Source: Treponema sp. (GTDB taxonomy: Bacteria; Spirochaetota; Spirochaetia; Treponematales; Breznakiellaceae). From it: a stretch of 64,000 bases of DNA. Position 1 is the stretch's first letter; each line of letters opens with the position of its first letter. The notes beneath the pieces were generated by a model that saw only the letters and a list, made by a program, of their open reading frames with translations, ran no database searches and was not told the DNA's origin. The DNA is taken from assembly GCA_009785215.1 (NCBI GenBank), contig WQWU01000001.1, forward strand, positions 1-64,000, written 5' to 3'. Below are positions 1 to 9,043 of the stretch, in pieces. A program made the position numbers and the translations under genes.

Positions 1-417
1 AACAGCAAATTCTGCAAAGTTAGTTAATATCGAAATTGACAACCCTGCCGAGTAGCCGTAGCGCCGTACCTGATAAGCCGTATCAGCAGTATCTTTTATA
101 TTGACCGAAGGCTTTTTTGCTTCCACAAAAAATTTACGCACACCGCCAATGCGGAAACTGTAATCGGGGGCTTTTTGGGAGCCGTCAATTTTTACCTTGT
201 CTTCCCGTACAACATCACGGTAGGTTTCAGAGCCGCCTTTTTTATTGGTAACATCCCAATCCAACAAAGTGAAGAACTCATCGATAAAGTCGGCTCGTGT
301 ATTGGCTTCGTCGTATATACTGTTTTTATACTGGTCAATATTGGCAGAGAAGCGAGAAACAAGAGTGCGAAGCTGGTCGAGTTGGGTGTCTTTGGACATT
401 ATCGGTTTTTCCTTCAT
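1..417 (-). CDS. Type IIG-like restriction/methylation enzyme, N-terminal part (runs off left edge)
   Basis: The 139 codons present resemble the N-terminal nuclease region of large restriction-modification fusion enzymes (type IIG, Eco57I-like) and type I R subunits. A run with PDYSFRIGG followed by KFFVEAKKP matches a PD-(D/E)XK nuclease core, and the following YQVRRYGYSAG region is typical of these proteins. The methyltransferase and target-recognition parts would lie outside the window. The ATG at 417 overlaps the TAA of the upstream antitoxin gene (TAATG), with GGGAG about 8 nt before it, so translation is probably coupled to the toxin-antitoxin pair. The family call is firm at the level of restriction-like nuclease; the subtype is inferred. 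Confidence 0.75.
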   Translation of the reverse strand, partial: MKEKPIMSKDTQLDQLRTLVSRFSANIDQYKNSIYDEANTRADFIDEFFTLLDWDVTNKKGGSETYRDVVREDKVKIDGSQKAPDYSFRIGGVRKFFVEAKKPSVNIKDTADTAYQVRRYGYSAGLSISILTNFAEFAV

Positions 418-1514
418 TAATTTTTCTCCCACTCATACCACACTTTTAGATCATTTCCCCAACTTCTGGGAATTATTCTATCATGCTGCAACCTGCCAAC
501 AACAATTCCATGTGCAATTCCAATACTCGCAGCAAACCTTTTTATCTGTGGAATAGTTGGCGTAGAAGAATATGATAGAAACTGCGATAACTCATCTTGC
601 GGTATCAATGAATAACTCGCAAAAATATCAGCTTCTTTTTCTTTATCGTTATCTAATCCTTTGCCCTCGATATAGAGCTCGTTGCGTGAATGATAAATAA
701 TATGGCAGGCTTCATGAAAAATAGTAAACCACATCTGGTCATTGCTTTTTCCATACATACTCAACTGCATTATATATTTTTCATTTACCCATCGTGTTGC
801 TCCATAGATACCAAGATTTTTAATCGCAGGTACAAAAACAATAGCAACTCCTGCATTGGCGCAGATTTCTTTTAATTTTGGAATAAAAACATCTGGATCA
901 TCTTCTAAAGTAAGTTTGCGAATTTTATCAAGACTGTTTTGGAATTTTTGTTTATCAAATTTAGTGCATTGTTGTTCTTGCGCTTCGATTTCTCCTCTGC
1001 GCATCCAAGCTGATATAATAGCAATATCTTTTTGTGTACTTTCTTTTTTACGGAATGCTGCTTGTAAATCACGATTCCATATTGTTTCCCATTGTACAGG
1101 AGATGCTACAGCAAAAAATTGTAATAGGGTAGCTAGTTGTTTTGTTTTTTCTTTATTTGGTTCTATCCAGTTGTATTTAATCATTTCTTTTACTGGAAAA
1201 ATATCGAGCCAGTGTAAATCTTTCTCTAATCGTTTTTTATCATCAAATCTGGTTTTGTCTTCCTGATATTGACGTTCAAGGTTACTCCAAAAATGCGCAG
1301 GATAACCAAGGGTTCGTTCAAATTTTAATGCGGTTTCTGCTGTAATGGCAGATTTTGCTTTTACTATTTCATTAATCGTTTTTTTGGAAAGACCTGTCCG
1401 CTCCGCAAGCGAGGCTTGGGAAAGCCCTGCATGTTCAAGGTGATCTTCGAGTACTTCGCCTGGTGTAACAATATAATCGGGGGTATATTCATTTACTGTT
1501 AATATTTTATTCAT
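417..1514 (-). CDS. higA: HigA-type antitoxin fused to ImmA/IrrE metallopeptidase domain
   Basis: A 365-residue protein. Residues about 15-75 form a HigA/XRE helix-turn-helix with the phrase LSQASLAERTGLSKKTINEI. Residues about 215-345 form an ImmA/IrrE-like zinc peptidase domain: HEACH at 267-271 is the HExxH zinc motif and Glu294 in KEKEAD is the likely third ligand. It overlaps the upstream toxin gene by 8 bp and touches the downstream restriction gene, so the three are one operon. In the family the HTH represses the operon and neutralises the toxin, and ImmA domains cleave repressors or antitoxins. Here the peptidase is part of the antitoxin itself, so a self-cleaving or stress-sensing switch is plausible but unproven. 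Confidence 0.88.
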   Translation of the reverse strand: MNKILTVNEYTPDYIVTPGEVLEDHLEHAGLSQASLAERTGLSKKTINEIVKAKSAITAETALKFERTLGYPAHFWSNLERQYQEDKTRFDDKKRLEKDLHWLDIFPVKEMIKYNWIEPNKEKTKQLATLLQFFAVASPVQWETIWNRDLQAAFRKKESTQKDIAIISAWMRRGEIEAQEQQCTKFDKQKFQNSLDKIRKLTLEDDPDVFIPKLKEICANAGVAIVFVPAIKNLGIYGATRWVNEKYIMQLSMYGKSNDQMWFTIFHEACHIIYHSRNELYIEGKGLDNDKEKEADIFASYSLIPQDELSQFLSYSSTPTIPQIKRFAASIGIAHGIVVGRLQHDRIIPRSWGNDLKVWYEWEKN

Positions 1515-1851
1515 GTGTATTTTCTACTCCTATTATTAAAATGGCAGTTACTTGTTTCCAGTCAAGTCCTTTGTCAGGTTTGAGTGGAATAGGGCTATGA
1601 TTTGGTTCAAAAATCAACCTGTACGGATGATCCAAATCAACCGATAACTGGTATTTTTTCCCTCCTGTTAACTCATGACATCTACTTGGTCCTTTATAAG
1701 GCGGCCAGAAGTCATAAAGAGTAGAAGCAGCTCTAAGCTCTTTTAACCGGATACGGATTTTCTTAGCTCGAAGGATACCATGAACTCTTTCAAGTATCTT
1801 GCCTTCGTTAAACTCCTTCTCCAGCTTTGTATTCTTAAATGATATATCCAA
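1507..1851 (-). CDS. higB: HigB/RelE-family toxin
   Basis: A 114-residue RelE/ParE-superfamily protein related to HigB killer proteins, which cleave mRNA on the ribosome. Visible hallmarks are the LRAASTLYDFWPP segment, RCHELTGGKKYQLSVDL and the C-terminal HPYRLIFEP strand. The start is a TTG at 1851 preceded by GAGGGG at a 6-nt gap; no better start exists. Toxin-before-antitoxin order is the normal HigBA arrangement. The promoter between 1872 and 1900 contains a dyad that probably binds the antitoxin. Confidence 0.85.
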   Translation of the reverse strand: MDISFKNTKLEKEFNEGKILERVHGILRAKKIRIRLKELRAASTLYDFWPPYKGPSRCHELTGGKKYQLSVDLDHPYRLIFEPNHSPIPLKPDKGLDWKQVTAILIIGVENTHE

Positions 1852-1871
1852 AGTCTGCCCCTCTATATTAC

Positions 1872-1900
1872 ATATTAACCCAAAGGGTTAACATTGTCAA
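1872..1900 (-). promoter_or_regulatory. Promoter and dyad operator of higBA
   Basis: On the minus strand TTGACA (1900-1895) and TAATAT (1877-1872) are separated by exactly 17 bp. A perfect inverted repeat, TTAACCC-AAA-GGGTTAA (1875-1891), fills the spacer and reaches into the -10 box. This is the layout expected for autoregulation by the HTH antitoxin. Confidence 0.8.
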
Positions 1901-1915
1901 TAGAGAGAGTAAAGA

Positions 1916-2341
1916 TTAATTCCCCATAAACTCCCATGGGTTTATCAGACTAATTCCCAGAATATCATTATAGTCCTTTACATTTCTTGTAACGAGTGTC
2001 ATGTTATGATTAATTGCAGTAGCTGCAATAATAGAATCATCAATTGGCAGTGTTCTTTCTGTTAAGGCACGGAGATTACCCCATTTTAACATTATTTCAT
2101 TATTAATAGATAAAATTCGTTTGTTAAACCATAATGGAATTTTTGAATACAGCCAAATCAATAATTCATGTTTTTTTTTGCTGGTGGGGAGTTTTTCTAT
2201 TCCAAAACATAATTCACCTATAGTAAAGACCGATAAATACATATTTTTCCTTTCTATATTATTTAAAAAAGATTTTACGTTTTGATTGCAATTTGGTTTA
2301 TAAACCTCTGATATTACATTGGTGTCCAGAAGATAGTTCAT
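1916..2341 (-). CDS. PIN-domain toxin (VapC/FitB-like)
   Basis: A 141-residue PIN ribonuclease. Acidic residues expected for Mg2+ binding are visible: Asp6 in LLDTN, Glu43 in IGELCFG, Asp101/102 in LPIDDSIIAAT and Asp123 in VTRNVKDY. It overlaps the upstream antitoxin gene by 4 bp. FitB-like PIN proteins cleave RNA, often initiator tRNA, when not held by their antitoxin; the target here cannot be read from sequence. The 3' end stops just before the higBA promoter, so two toxin-antitoxin pairs lie in tandem. Confidence 0.87.
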   Translation of the reverse strand: MNYLLDTNVISEVYKPNCNQNVKSFLNNIERKNMYLSVFTIGELCFGIEKLPTSKKKHELLIWLYSKIPLWFNKRILSINNEIMLKWGNLRALTERTLPIDDSIIAATAINHNMTLVTRNVKDYNDILGISLINPWEFMGN

Positions 2342-2622
2342 AAGTTTACCTCTCTTTTTGAAATTTCTCCGCGTTTTGGTAATTCTAATTCAACACCATA
2401 AAATGGAGAGTTCTGGAAAAAATCAAAAAGTGATTGCTCTGGTGTAGTCATTTCTTCGTACTCCTCATAAGATATAATAACAGCAGTTTTATTTCCATGG
2501 ACTGTAATAAATTGATGTTCTTTTTGTGATGCTTTTACAACCTCGCTGAACATGGCTTTTGCTTTTTGTAACTGCCACTCATTATTCTTTTTTTTTGGCT
2601 TAGGCTTTGATTTTACGGGCAT
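2338..2622 (-). CDS. Phd/YefM-type antitoxin
   Basis: A 94-residue antitoxin. After a lysine-rich N-terminus, the segment WQLQKAKAMFSEVVKASQKEHQFITVHGNKTAVIISYEEYE is the Phd/YefM DNA-binding fold; the C-terminal tail (SLFDFFQNSPFYG) is the usual toxin-wrapping part. AAAGGAG stands 7 nt before the ATG. It is the first gene of the PIN toxin operon and presumably represses it. Confidence 0.87.
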   Translation of the reverse strand: MPVKSKPKPKKKNNEWQLQKAKAMFSEVVKASQKEHQFITVHGNKTAVIISYEEYEEMTTPEQSLFDFFQNSPFYGVELELPKRGEISKREVNL

Positions 2623-2659
2623 TCCAGCACTCCTTTAAAAAAATAGTCATACTAGTCAG

Positions 2660-2688
2660 ATTATAGTGTATTTATTTTTTGTTGTCCA
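2660..2688 (-). promoter_or_regulatory. Promoter of the Phd/PIN toxin-antitoxin operon
   Basis: Minus-strand TGGACA (2688-2683), 17-bp spacer, perfect TATAAT (2665-2660). Just downstream, TGACTA occurs twice around an ACTAGT palindrome (2646-2657), a possible antitoxin-binding site. Confidence 0.65.
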
Positions 2689-2796
2689 GTTTTTGTTCAG
2701 ATATTCAGTCAAATCTGGTGTAAACTACCTAAACAGCAATTCTGGAACAGCAAAATAAAAGCCGAAACAGTACATTAATAATAAAGGAAGGGCTGC

Positions 2797-2841
2797 GTGG
2801 ATTACATTGAAATCTTACAGGAAATGCTGCAGTATATGTAA
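2797..2841 (+). pseudogene. Remnant N-terminus of an AraC-family regulator
   Basis: A GTG codon preceded by GGAAGGG opens a 14-codon frame reading VDYIEILQEMLQYM and then a stop. This matches the first helix of AraC/GyrI-type regulators (typically M-[ED]-x-I-E-R-L-x-x-A-[IL]-x-Y-I-E). The stop is followed directly by the ribosome-binding site of an effector-binding-domain gene, which in these regulators normally follows the HTH in the same chain. The reading is that the HTH was lost by internal deletion. Confidence 0.5.
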
Positions 2842-2855
2842 ACGGAGGTATTGTT

Positions 2856-3365
2856 ATGGAACCAAAAATGGTTAAAAAAGAAGCTGTTAAACTTGCAGGT
2901 TTTGCCATCAAGACAACTTCAAAAGAAGGGAAAAATAAAATTGAGATCCCAAAGTTCTGGACAGAGTATATGAACGACGGCAGATGTAAAAAATTACACG
3001 AAGAACCGTTTATTAAAAACCATGCCGAGTATGGAGCATGTTTTCCCGAAAACCCTGCAGACGGCAATTTTGAATATGTTATCGGCATCGAAGTAAAAGA
3101 AGGTTTCGTTGTTCCAGATGAGTATCACACTTGCACCGTACCCGAAGCCCTGTATGCGGTGTTCTCGACACCGCCTGCCGATGGAGAATGTTTTGTCGCA
3201 TCGATTCAGGGTACCTGGGGTTATATTTTCTCTGAATGGTTTCCCAATTCCGGATATGAGTTTGACAGCGGAAAAACTGACTTTGAGCTTTACGATGAAC
3301 GCTGTATGACTGAAACAGGAAAAATTGTTGATATTTACATTCCTGTTGTAAAGAAAACCAATTAA
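2856..3365 (+). CDS. GyrI-like/AraC effector-binding domain protein
   Basis: A 169-residue stand-alone effector-binding (GyrI-like, SOUL-like fold) domain. Typical features are the N-terminal VKLAGFAIKT strand, the IPKFWTEYM helix, the FEYVIGIEV strand and the C-terminal YDERC...VDIYIPV strand. Such domains bind small hydrophobic or cationic ligands, either as the ligand part of AraC regulators or alone. GGAGG lies 7 nt before the ATG. The upstream 14-codon fragment suggests that this one was once fused to an AraC HTH; it can no longer bind DNA itself. A terminator follows directly. Confidence 0.8.
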   Translation: MEPKMVKKEAVKLAGFAIKTTSKEGKNKIEIPKFWTEYMNDGRCKKLHEEPFIKNHAEYGACFPENPADGNFEYVIGIEVKEGFVVPDEYHTCTVPEALYAVFSTPPADGECFVASIQGTWGYIFSEWFPNSGYEFDSGKTDFELYDERCMTETGKIVDIYIPVVKKTN

Positions 3366-3381
3366 AAAGTTAAGTTTTTAG

Positions 3382-3409
3382 GCTGTTCATTATAATGAGC
3401 AGCTTTTTT
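3382..3409 (+). terminator. Rho-independent terminator
   Basis: Arms 3382-3391 (GCTGTTCATT) and 3394-3403 (AATGAGCAGC) pair over 10 bp with one G-U, followed by six T. It ends the effector-binding gene. Confidence 0.85.
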
Positions 3410-3471
3410 AGTGAATCTCTTCCGAAATTCTGTCGAATCCCCCAATTTCCCTTTTATAATTCATAGAAATG

Positions 3472-3500
3472 TTGTCCGATTTGACTAAAATAATTATATT
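3472..3500 (+). promoter_or_regulatory. Probable promoter of the FIST/histidine kinase operon
   Basis: TTGTCC (3472-3477), 17-bp spacer and TATATT (3495-3500), about 40 bp before the FIST start. A TTGACT inside the spacer is not correctly placed for any -10 box. Confidence 0.45.
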
Positions 3501-3541
3501 ATAGTAAGATGGAGTAAAGTATTCATATTGTGAGGAAAACC

Positions 3542-4720
3542 ATGATAAAAATGTTTTCAGCTTTCACAGAAGAAATTGACGATGTCGGAACGGCTATATC
3601 CGAGATATTAAGCCAGATAGATCTAAGTAATTCACTAATGAAAAACTCTATAGGTATTCTGCATTGCTACCATGAATTTATTGACAGCGGAGTAGTTAAA
3701 GCCTTAAGCGAAAAACTTCCGTTTGATATTATAGGTATTACAGTTCCATATATTCGGCTCAGCGGCAAAGCAAGTTCGATGGGGTTGATGCTCAACATTC
3801 TAACAGGCGATGATGTAAATTTTATTTCAGGTATTTCTGATCCAATTGATATTGGCGGAGGAAACCTTTTTTCGGTTTCGGAAAAATTATGCAGCGATGT
3901 TTCATCTAAATTAAATAATGAAACACCTCCCATGCTTATTACATTTGCTCCATTTTTGCATGTATTAAAAATTAATGCCGATGAATATATCGATAACATC
4001 AGCGGTTTTTTCAAAAATGTTCCTATTTTTGGTTCATTTTCATTTTCCGAAGAAATTGATTTTAGCAATTGTTACTCGCTTTATAACGGACAGAGTTATG
4101 AAAATTCAGCAAGTCTTATAGCGATTACCGGAAATATTAATCCGTCATTTTTAACTATATCGGTTCCCAAAAAAAATATTGTCGGCGAATTGGCAACGGT
4201 AACAAAATCGGATGGTAATATTGTTAACGAAGTAAACGGAGTATCAATAGAAGATTATGTTATATCGATGGGTCTTATCAAACAAAAAGGCGATTTAGAA
4301 AAATTGTATTCAACGCCGATGATAGCTACGCTGGAAGATGGTTCAACAATTGTGCGTGTTTGTATCGGCGGTGACGGACATGGCGGAGCAATCATGGGCG
4401 GTCATGTGCCGGAAGGTGCAAAGATCGGTTTTGCCATGCTGGAAGTTTCGGATAACATTTCTACAAGCAGTGAGATTGCAAACAAAGCTATAGAAATTTT
4501 AAACAACAGGAATATAATGGTATATTCCTGTATGGCACGTCTTGGATTTATGGGAGCGAATCAAAGAGAGCTGGAAGCTAAAACAATTTGTGATGTTTTT
4601 GGTAATTTGGATAATTTCTTTCTTGCATACTCGGGAGGAGAAATATTTCCTCAGAAGCTGGCAAGCGGTAAATTCGCAAATCATCTGCAAAATTTCTCGA
4701 TCATTGTTTGTTTGCTGTAA
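3542..4720 (+). CDS. FIST N/C domain sensory protein
   Basis: A 392-residue cytoplasmic protein with a FIST_N domain (about 30-220) and a FIST_C domain (about 225-385). The IGILHCYHEFIDSG, GSFSFSEEIDFS and MVYSCMARLGFMGANQRELEAK segments are characteristic. FIST domains are predicted to bind small ligands such as amino acids and usually sit beside signalling proteins. The ATG at 3542 has GAGGA 5 nt upstream and is preferred to an in-frame GTG at 3530, whose spacing is poor. The next gene, 23 bp downstream, is a hybrid histidine kinase, so FIST probably supplies its input. Confidence 0.85.
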   Translation: MIKMFSAFTEEIDDVGTAISEILSQIDLSNSLMKNSIGILHCYHEFIDSGVVKALSEKLPFDIIGITVPYIRLSGKASSMGLMLNILTGDDVNFISGISDPIDIGGGNLFSVSEKLCSDVSSKLNNETPPMLITFAPFLHVLKINADEYIDNISGFFKNVPIFGSFSFSEEIDFSNCYSLYNGQSYENSASLIAITGNINPSFLTISVPKKNIVGELATVTKSDGNIVNEVNGVSIEDYVISMGLIKQKGDLEKLYSTPMIATLEDGSTIVRVCIGGDGHGGAIMGGHVPEGAKIGFAMLEVSDNISTSSEIANKAIEILNNRNIMVYSCMARLGFMGANQRELEAKTICDVFGNLDNFFLAYSGGEIFPQKLASGKFANHLQNFSIIVCLL

Positions 4721-4743
4721 GAGGCAGTTAAATAGGAAGCGGT

Positions 4744-6549
4744 ATGAGCGGCGAAAACGAAAATGAAGATACGGTCGAAAGTCTGCAGCTTCAAATAAAA
4801 AAACTTAACCGCCTCTTGTCGCTTCAGGAAAAGAAAATTTTACGTGCAGATATGGTAATTTCTACCTGTGACAGAGTTATGGAAATGCTTAATGCTGAGC
4901 GTTTGCTTCAGGAAAAAAATCTTATTAATATACATGAAGAAAACGAACGGCAGCTAACACTTTTAAATGCTGTTGTAAAAGCGACAAAAATCGGCCTGTG
5001 GGATGTTGGAATAGTAGATAACGATTTGTTTCATCCGGAAAACACTTTTAATTGGTCTAATGATTTTAGAAAAATGCTTGGATATTCGGACGAGATTGAC
5101 TTTCCAAATGTATTTGAAAGCTGGAGATCCCGCCTGCATCCCGATGATGAAGAAAAAGCAATAAGTGATGTCACAAAGTATGTAGCAGACTCCACAGGCA
5201 CTATGCCTTACGATGTTGAATACAGGTTAAAGAAAAAAGACGGTGAGTATGGATATTTCCGTGCATACGGCGAAGCGATTCGTGGTATAGAAGGCGGTGT
5301 TATTCGTCTTGCAGGCGCACTTATGGATATCTCCAAAGAAAAAAACACTCTTCTTAATACAGAACGATTAAGGCAGGAAGCCGAGGTTGCAAGTAAATCT
5401 AAAAGTAACTTTCTTGCCAACATGAGCCACGAAATGCGGACTCCAATGAATGCGATTATCGGCATGACAGCGATAGGAAAAAAATCCGGCGAAATCGAGC
5501 AAAAAAACCATGCTTTAAATAAAATAGGAGATGCATCATCGCACTTGTTAGGTGTAATTAACGATGTGCTTGACATGGCAAAGATAGAAGCTAACAAACT
5601 TGAACTTTCGCCTGTAGTATTTAACTTTGAACGAATGCTTAATAAAATACTTGCAGTTATTAATTTTAGAGTAGAAGAAAAACAGCAGAAATTAATTGTG
5701 AATGTCGATAAAAACTTACCGCGTTTTTTAATCGGAGACGATCAGCGTTTAGCGCAGATTATTACCAATTTATTATCTAATGCTGTAAAATTTACGCCCG
5801 AAGGCGGAAAAATTCTTCTTGATGCATCTTTGGAAGGCGAGAGCGGCGGTAAATGCGAAATACGTATCGAAGTTAAAGACAGCGGAATAGGAATATCTGA
5901 CGAACAAAAAGAAAAATTGTTTCATGCATTTGAACAGGCAGAAGCAGGCATAAGCCGTCAATACGGCGGAACAGGACTTGGGCTAACAATATCTAAACGT
6001 ATTGTTGAACTTATGGAAGGAAGAATCTGGATCGAGTCGGAACTTGGCGAAGGCGCAAAATTTGCTTTTATTGTAAAAGTTTTACGAAGCGAAAATGCCG
6101 AAGTTAACGAAAGATTGGGAATGACAGATAATACTAATGATGACAATGTTATTAGAATTGGAGAGTTCAGCGGAAAAAGATTACTCGTTGCCGAAGATAT
6201 CGAAATTAACCGTGAAATTATAATCGCTCTTTTAGAAGGTACAGGTTTAATAATTGACTGCGCCGAAAATGGCGAAGTTGCAGTAAATATGATAGAAGAA
6301 AATTACAGCAAATATGACGTCATATTTATGGATGTGCAAATGCCTGTAATGAATGGACATAAGGCAACCCGCCGCATCCGATCCTTTGAAGCAATTCAGG
6401 ATTTTAAAACACGAATACCAATTGTTGCATTAACAGCAAATGTTTTTATGAGTGATATAGAAGAATGTCTTGCCGCCGGCATGGACGATCATCTTGGCAA
6501 ACCGCTCGATATCGATAAAGTAGTAGAAAAACTAAGAAAATATTTATAA
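4744..6549 (+). CDS. Hybrid sensor histidine kinase (PAS-HisKA-HATPase-REC)
   Basis: A 601-residue soluble kinase. Residues 5-75 are a likely coiled coil, about 75-200 a PAS domain with PAC tail, 205-290 HisKA with phospho-acceptor His229 in NMSHEMRTPMN, and about 325-450 the HATPase with N-box NLLSNAVKF, GIGI and GGTGLGL. A C-terminal receiver spans about 478-600, with phospho-acceptor Asp530 in FMDVQMPVMNG and Lys in GKPLD. There are no membrane segments, so sensing is intracellular, probably with the upstream FIST protein. No separate output regulator is adjacent, so the final target is unknown. Confidence 0.92.
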   Translation: MSGENENEDTVESLQLQIKKLNRLLSLQEKKILRADMVISTCDRVMEMLNAERLLQEKNLINIHEENERQLTLLNAVVKATKIGLWDVGIVDNDLFHPENTFNWSNDFRKMLGYSDEIDFPNVFESWRSRLHPDDEEKAISDVTKYVADSTGTMPYDVEYRLKKKDGEYGYFRAYGEAIRGIEGGVIRLAGALMDISKEKNTLLNTERLRQEAEVASKSKSNFLANMSHEMRTPMNAIIGMTAIGKKSGEIEQKNHALNKIGDASSHLLGVINDVLDMAKIEANKLELSPVVFNFERMLNKILAVINFRVEEKQQKLIVNVDKNLPRFLIGDDQRLAQIITNLLSNAVKFTPEGGKILLDASLEGESGGKCEIRIEVKDSGIGISDEQKEKLFHAFEQAEAGISRQYGGTGLGLTISKRIVELMEGRIWIESELGEGAKFAFIVKVLRSENAEVNERLGMTDNTNDDNVIRIGEFSGKRLLVAEDIEINREIIIALLEGTGLIIDCAENGEVAVNMIEENYSKYDVIFMDVQMPVMNGHKATRRIRSFEAIQDFKTRIPIVALTANVFMSDIEECLAAGMDDHLGKPLDIDKVVEKLRKYL

Positions 6550-6561
6550 TAGTTTAAGAAT

Positions 6562-6595
6562 AAAAAAAACTGTCCAAGATTATCTCAGACAGTTT
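6562..6595 (-). terminator. Terminator at the groEL/kinase convergence
   Basis: An 8-bp stem (6567-6574 with 6588-6595) encloses a 13-nt loop. On the minus strand it is followed by eight T (6569-6562), so it mainly terminates groEL transcripts; on the plus strand the T-run is poor. Confidence 0.6.
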
Positions 6596-6614
6596 CATTT
6601 AAAGACCTAAATCA

Positions 6615-6652
6615 AAACTCTGCGTTCTCCGCGCCCCTGCGAGAGGCTCTTC
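6615..6652 (+). repeat. Dispersed GC-rich repeat, copy 1
   Basis: The unit shares about 31 of 36 positions with the copy at 8623-8660 and has the CTCTGCG...CTGCGAGAGG signature found at seven places in the window. It lies in the 3' spacer between the kinase and groEL. Confidence 0.8.
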
Positions 6653-6662
6653 AACACAGTCG

Positions 6663-6712
6663 TGCAGTTTGCATATGCAAACTGCAAAACATAAACCGCT
6701 TCGCGGTTTATG

Positions 6713-6713
<1 letters not shown>
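6663..6713. repeat. Two palindromes at the groEL 3' end
   Basis: 6663-6686 is a perfect 24-nt palindrome centred on GCATATGC. 6689-6713 is an 11-bp stem (ACATAAACCGC) with a TTC loop; its outer end supplies the groEL TAA stop. The second has the same ACAT...ATGTTA frame as the palindrome at 28776-28795. Confidence 0.75.
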
Positions 6714-8359
<1,646 letters not shown>

Positions 8360-8384
8360 TTATCTCCTCTTTACTTTTTACCGC

Positions 8385-8443
8385 CGAACAGGGTTCGAAA
8401 AATCGGTACTAATTAATGATTTATGGGTATAAAACAATACCCA
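8385..8443. promoter_or_regulatory. Inverted repeats upstream of groEL
   Basis: 8385-8397 is CGAAC-AGG-GTTCG and 8424-8443 is TGGGTAT with a 6-nt gap and ATACCCA. Both lie 29-90 bp before the groEL start, where heat-shock control would act. Neither matches CIRCE. They may be operators for another regulator; the function is inferred. Confidence 0.4.
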
Positions 8444-8663
8444 CTCAAAATCTACCAAATTTCTGTAATTTTTTCAATAGGGTTGTATCCCAAATTTAAC
8501 TCGCGGAGGCGCAAAGATCGCGAAGATCGCCGAGTTGTTGTCCGAAATCTTTCCTTAATTTCCTTCAAATATTTCGTAGTTATCATGAAAGTCTTAGGGT
8601 TAAGGAGGAGTGAACTAGTAACGGCTCTGCGTTCTCTGCGTCTCTGCGAGAGGTTCTTCTTTA
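8444..8663. repeat. Non-coding spacer with two dispersed-repeat copies (copies 2 and 3)
   Basis: I see no gene here. Copy 2 (8623-8660) is the cleanest plus-strand unit: CTCTGCGTTCTCTGCG then TCTCTGCGAGAGG. Copy 3 (8500-8533) is a diverged unit in the opposite orientation, with the CGCGGAGGCGCAAAG type of motif. Copy 2 abuts the stop codon of the small gene at 8664. Confidence 0.7.
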
Positions 8664-8897
8664 TTAGTTCCCCTCTTTAGCCAGGGCGAAAACTAGCAGT
8701 TCTGCCAGAGCTGCCGCTTCCCCTTCGGTAAGAGTCACACCTTTACCCATTTTTTCATGATCCGGCGCCCAGTCTCTAATATCGAGTTTTGGAGCTCTTC
8801 CGTTCCATGCCACAAGGTTCAATTCCTTCTGCCAGCCGCTCTTTTCCTGGGAAATAACCCCAAAGTGCTTTGTTATTTCAAAACTAATTTTTTCCAT
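8664..8897 (-). CDS. YdbC/PC4-like single-stranded nucleic-acid binding protein
   Basis: A 77-residue protein that fits the YdbC/PC4 family of small DNA-binding proteins: an ISFEITKHFGVIS strand pair, GWQKELNLVAWNGRAPKLDIRDWAPDHEKMGKGVTLT, then a C-terminal helix. PC4-like proteins bind single-stranded DNA as dimers. The start at 8897 has GGAGG 5 nt upstream; an earlier in-frame ATG at 8909 overlaps that Shine-Dalgarno and is rejected. It is monocistronic between repeats and a divergent lipoprotein operon. Confidence 0.75.
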   Translation of the reverse strand: MEKISFEITKHFGVISQEKSGWQKELNLVAWNGRAPKLDIRDWAPDHEKMGKGVTLTEGEAAALAELLVFALAKEGN

Positions 8898-8969
8898 AAA
8901 AACCTCCATAAAGAATCTTTGATTTTCTGTATTAATGCAATTGTTTCATATAAATTATAAAAAATCAGC

Positions 8970-8998
8970 TTGAAAAGACAATCTGTTTAATGTATACT
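8970..8998 (+). promoter_or_regulatory. Promoter of the lipoprotein/LysM operon
   Basis: TTGAAA (8970-8975), 17-bp spacer, TATACT (8993-8998). The leader to the ATG at 9044 is about 40 nt. Confidence 0.65.
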
Positions 8999-9043
8999 CA
9001 TATTCAGCAATCTGGGAATTCTAGTATCCAGAAGGAGGGGCTA

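Noticed and set aside
3481..3486. TTGACT as the -35 box of the FIST operon
   Set aside because: No -10 box lies 16-18 bp downstream; TTGTCC with TATATT fits better.
8385..8397. LexA/SOS box (CGAAC-N4-GTTCG type)
   Set aside because: The gap is 3 nt instead of 4 and the gene downstream is groEL, not an SOS gene.
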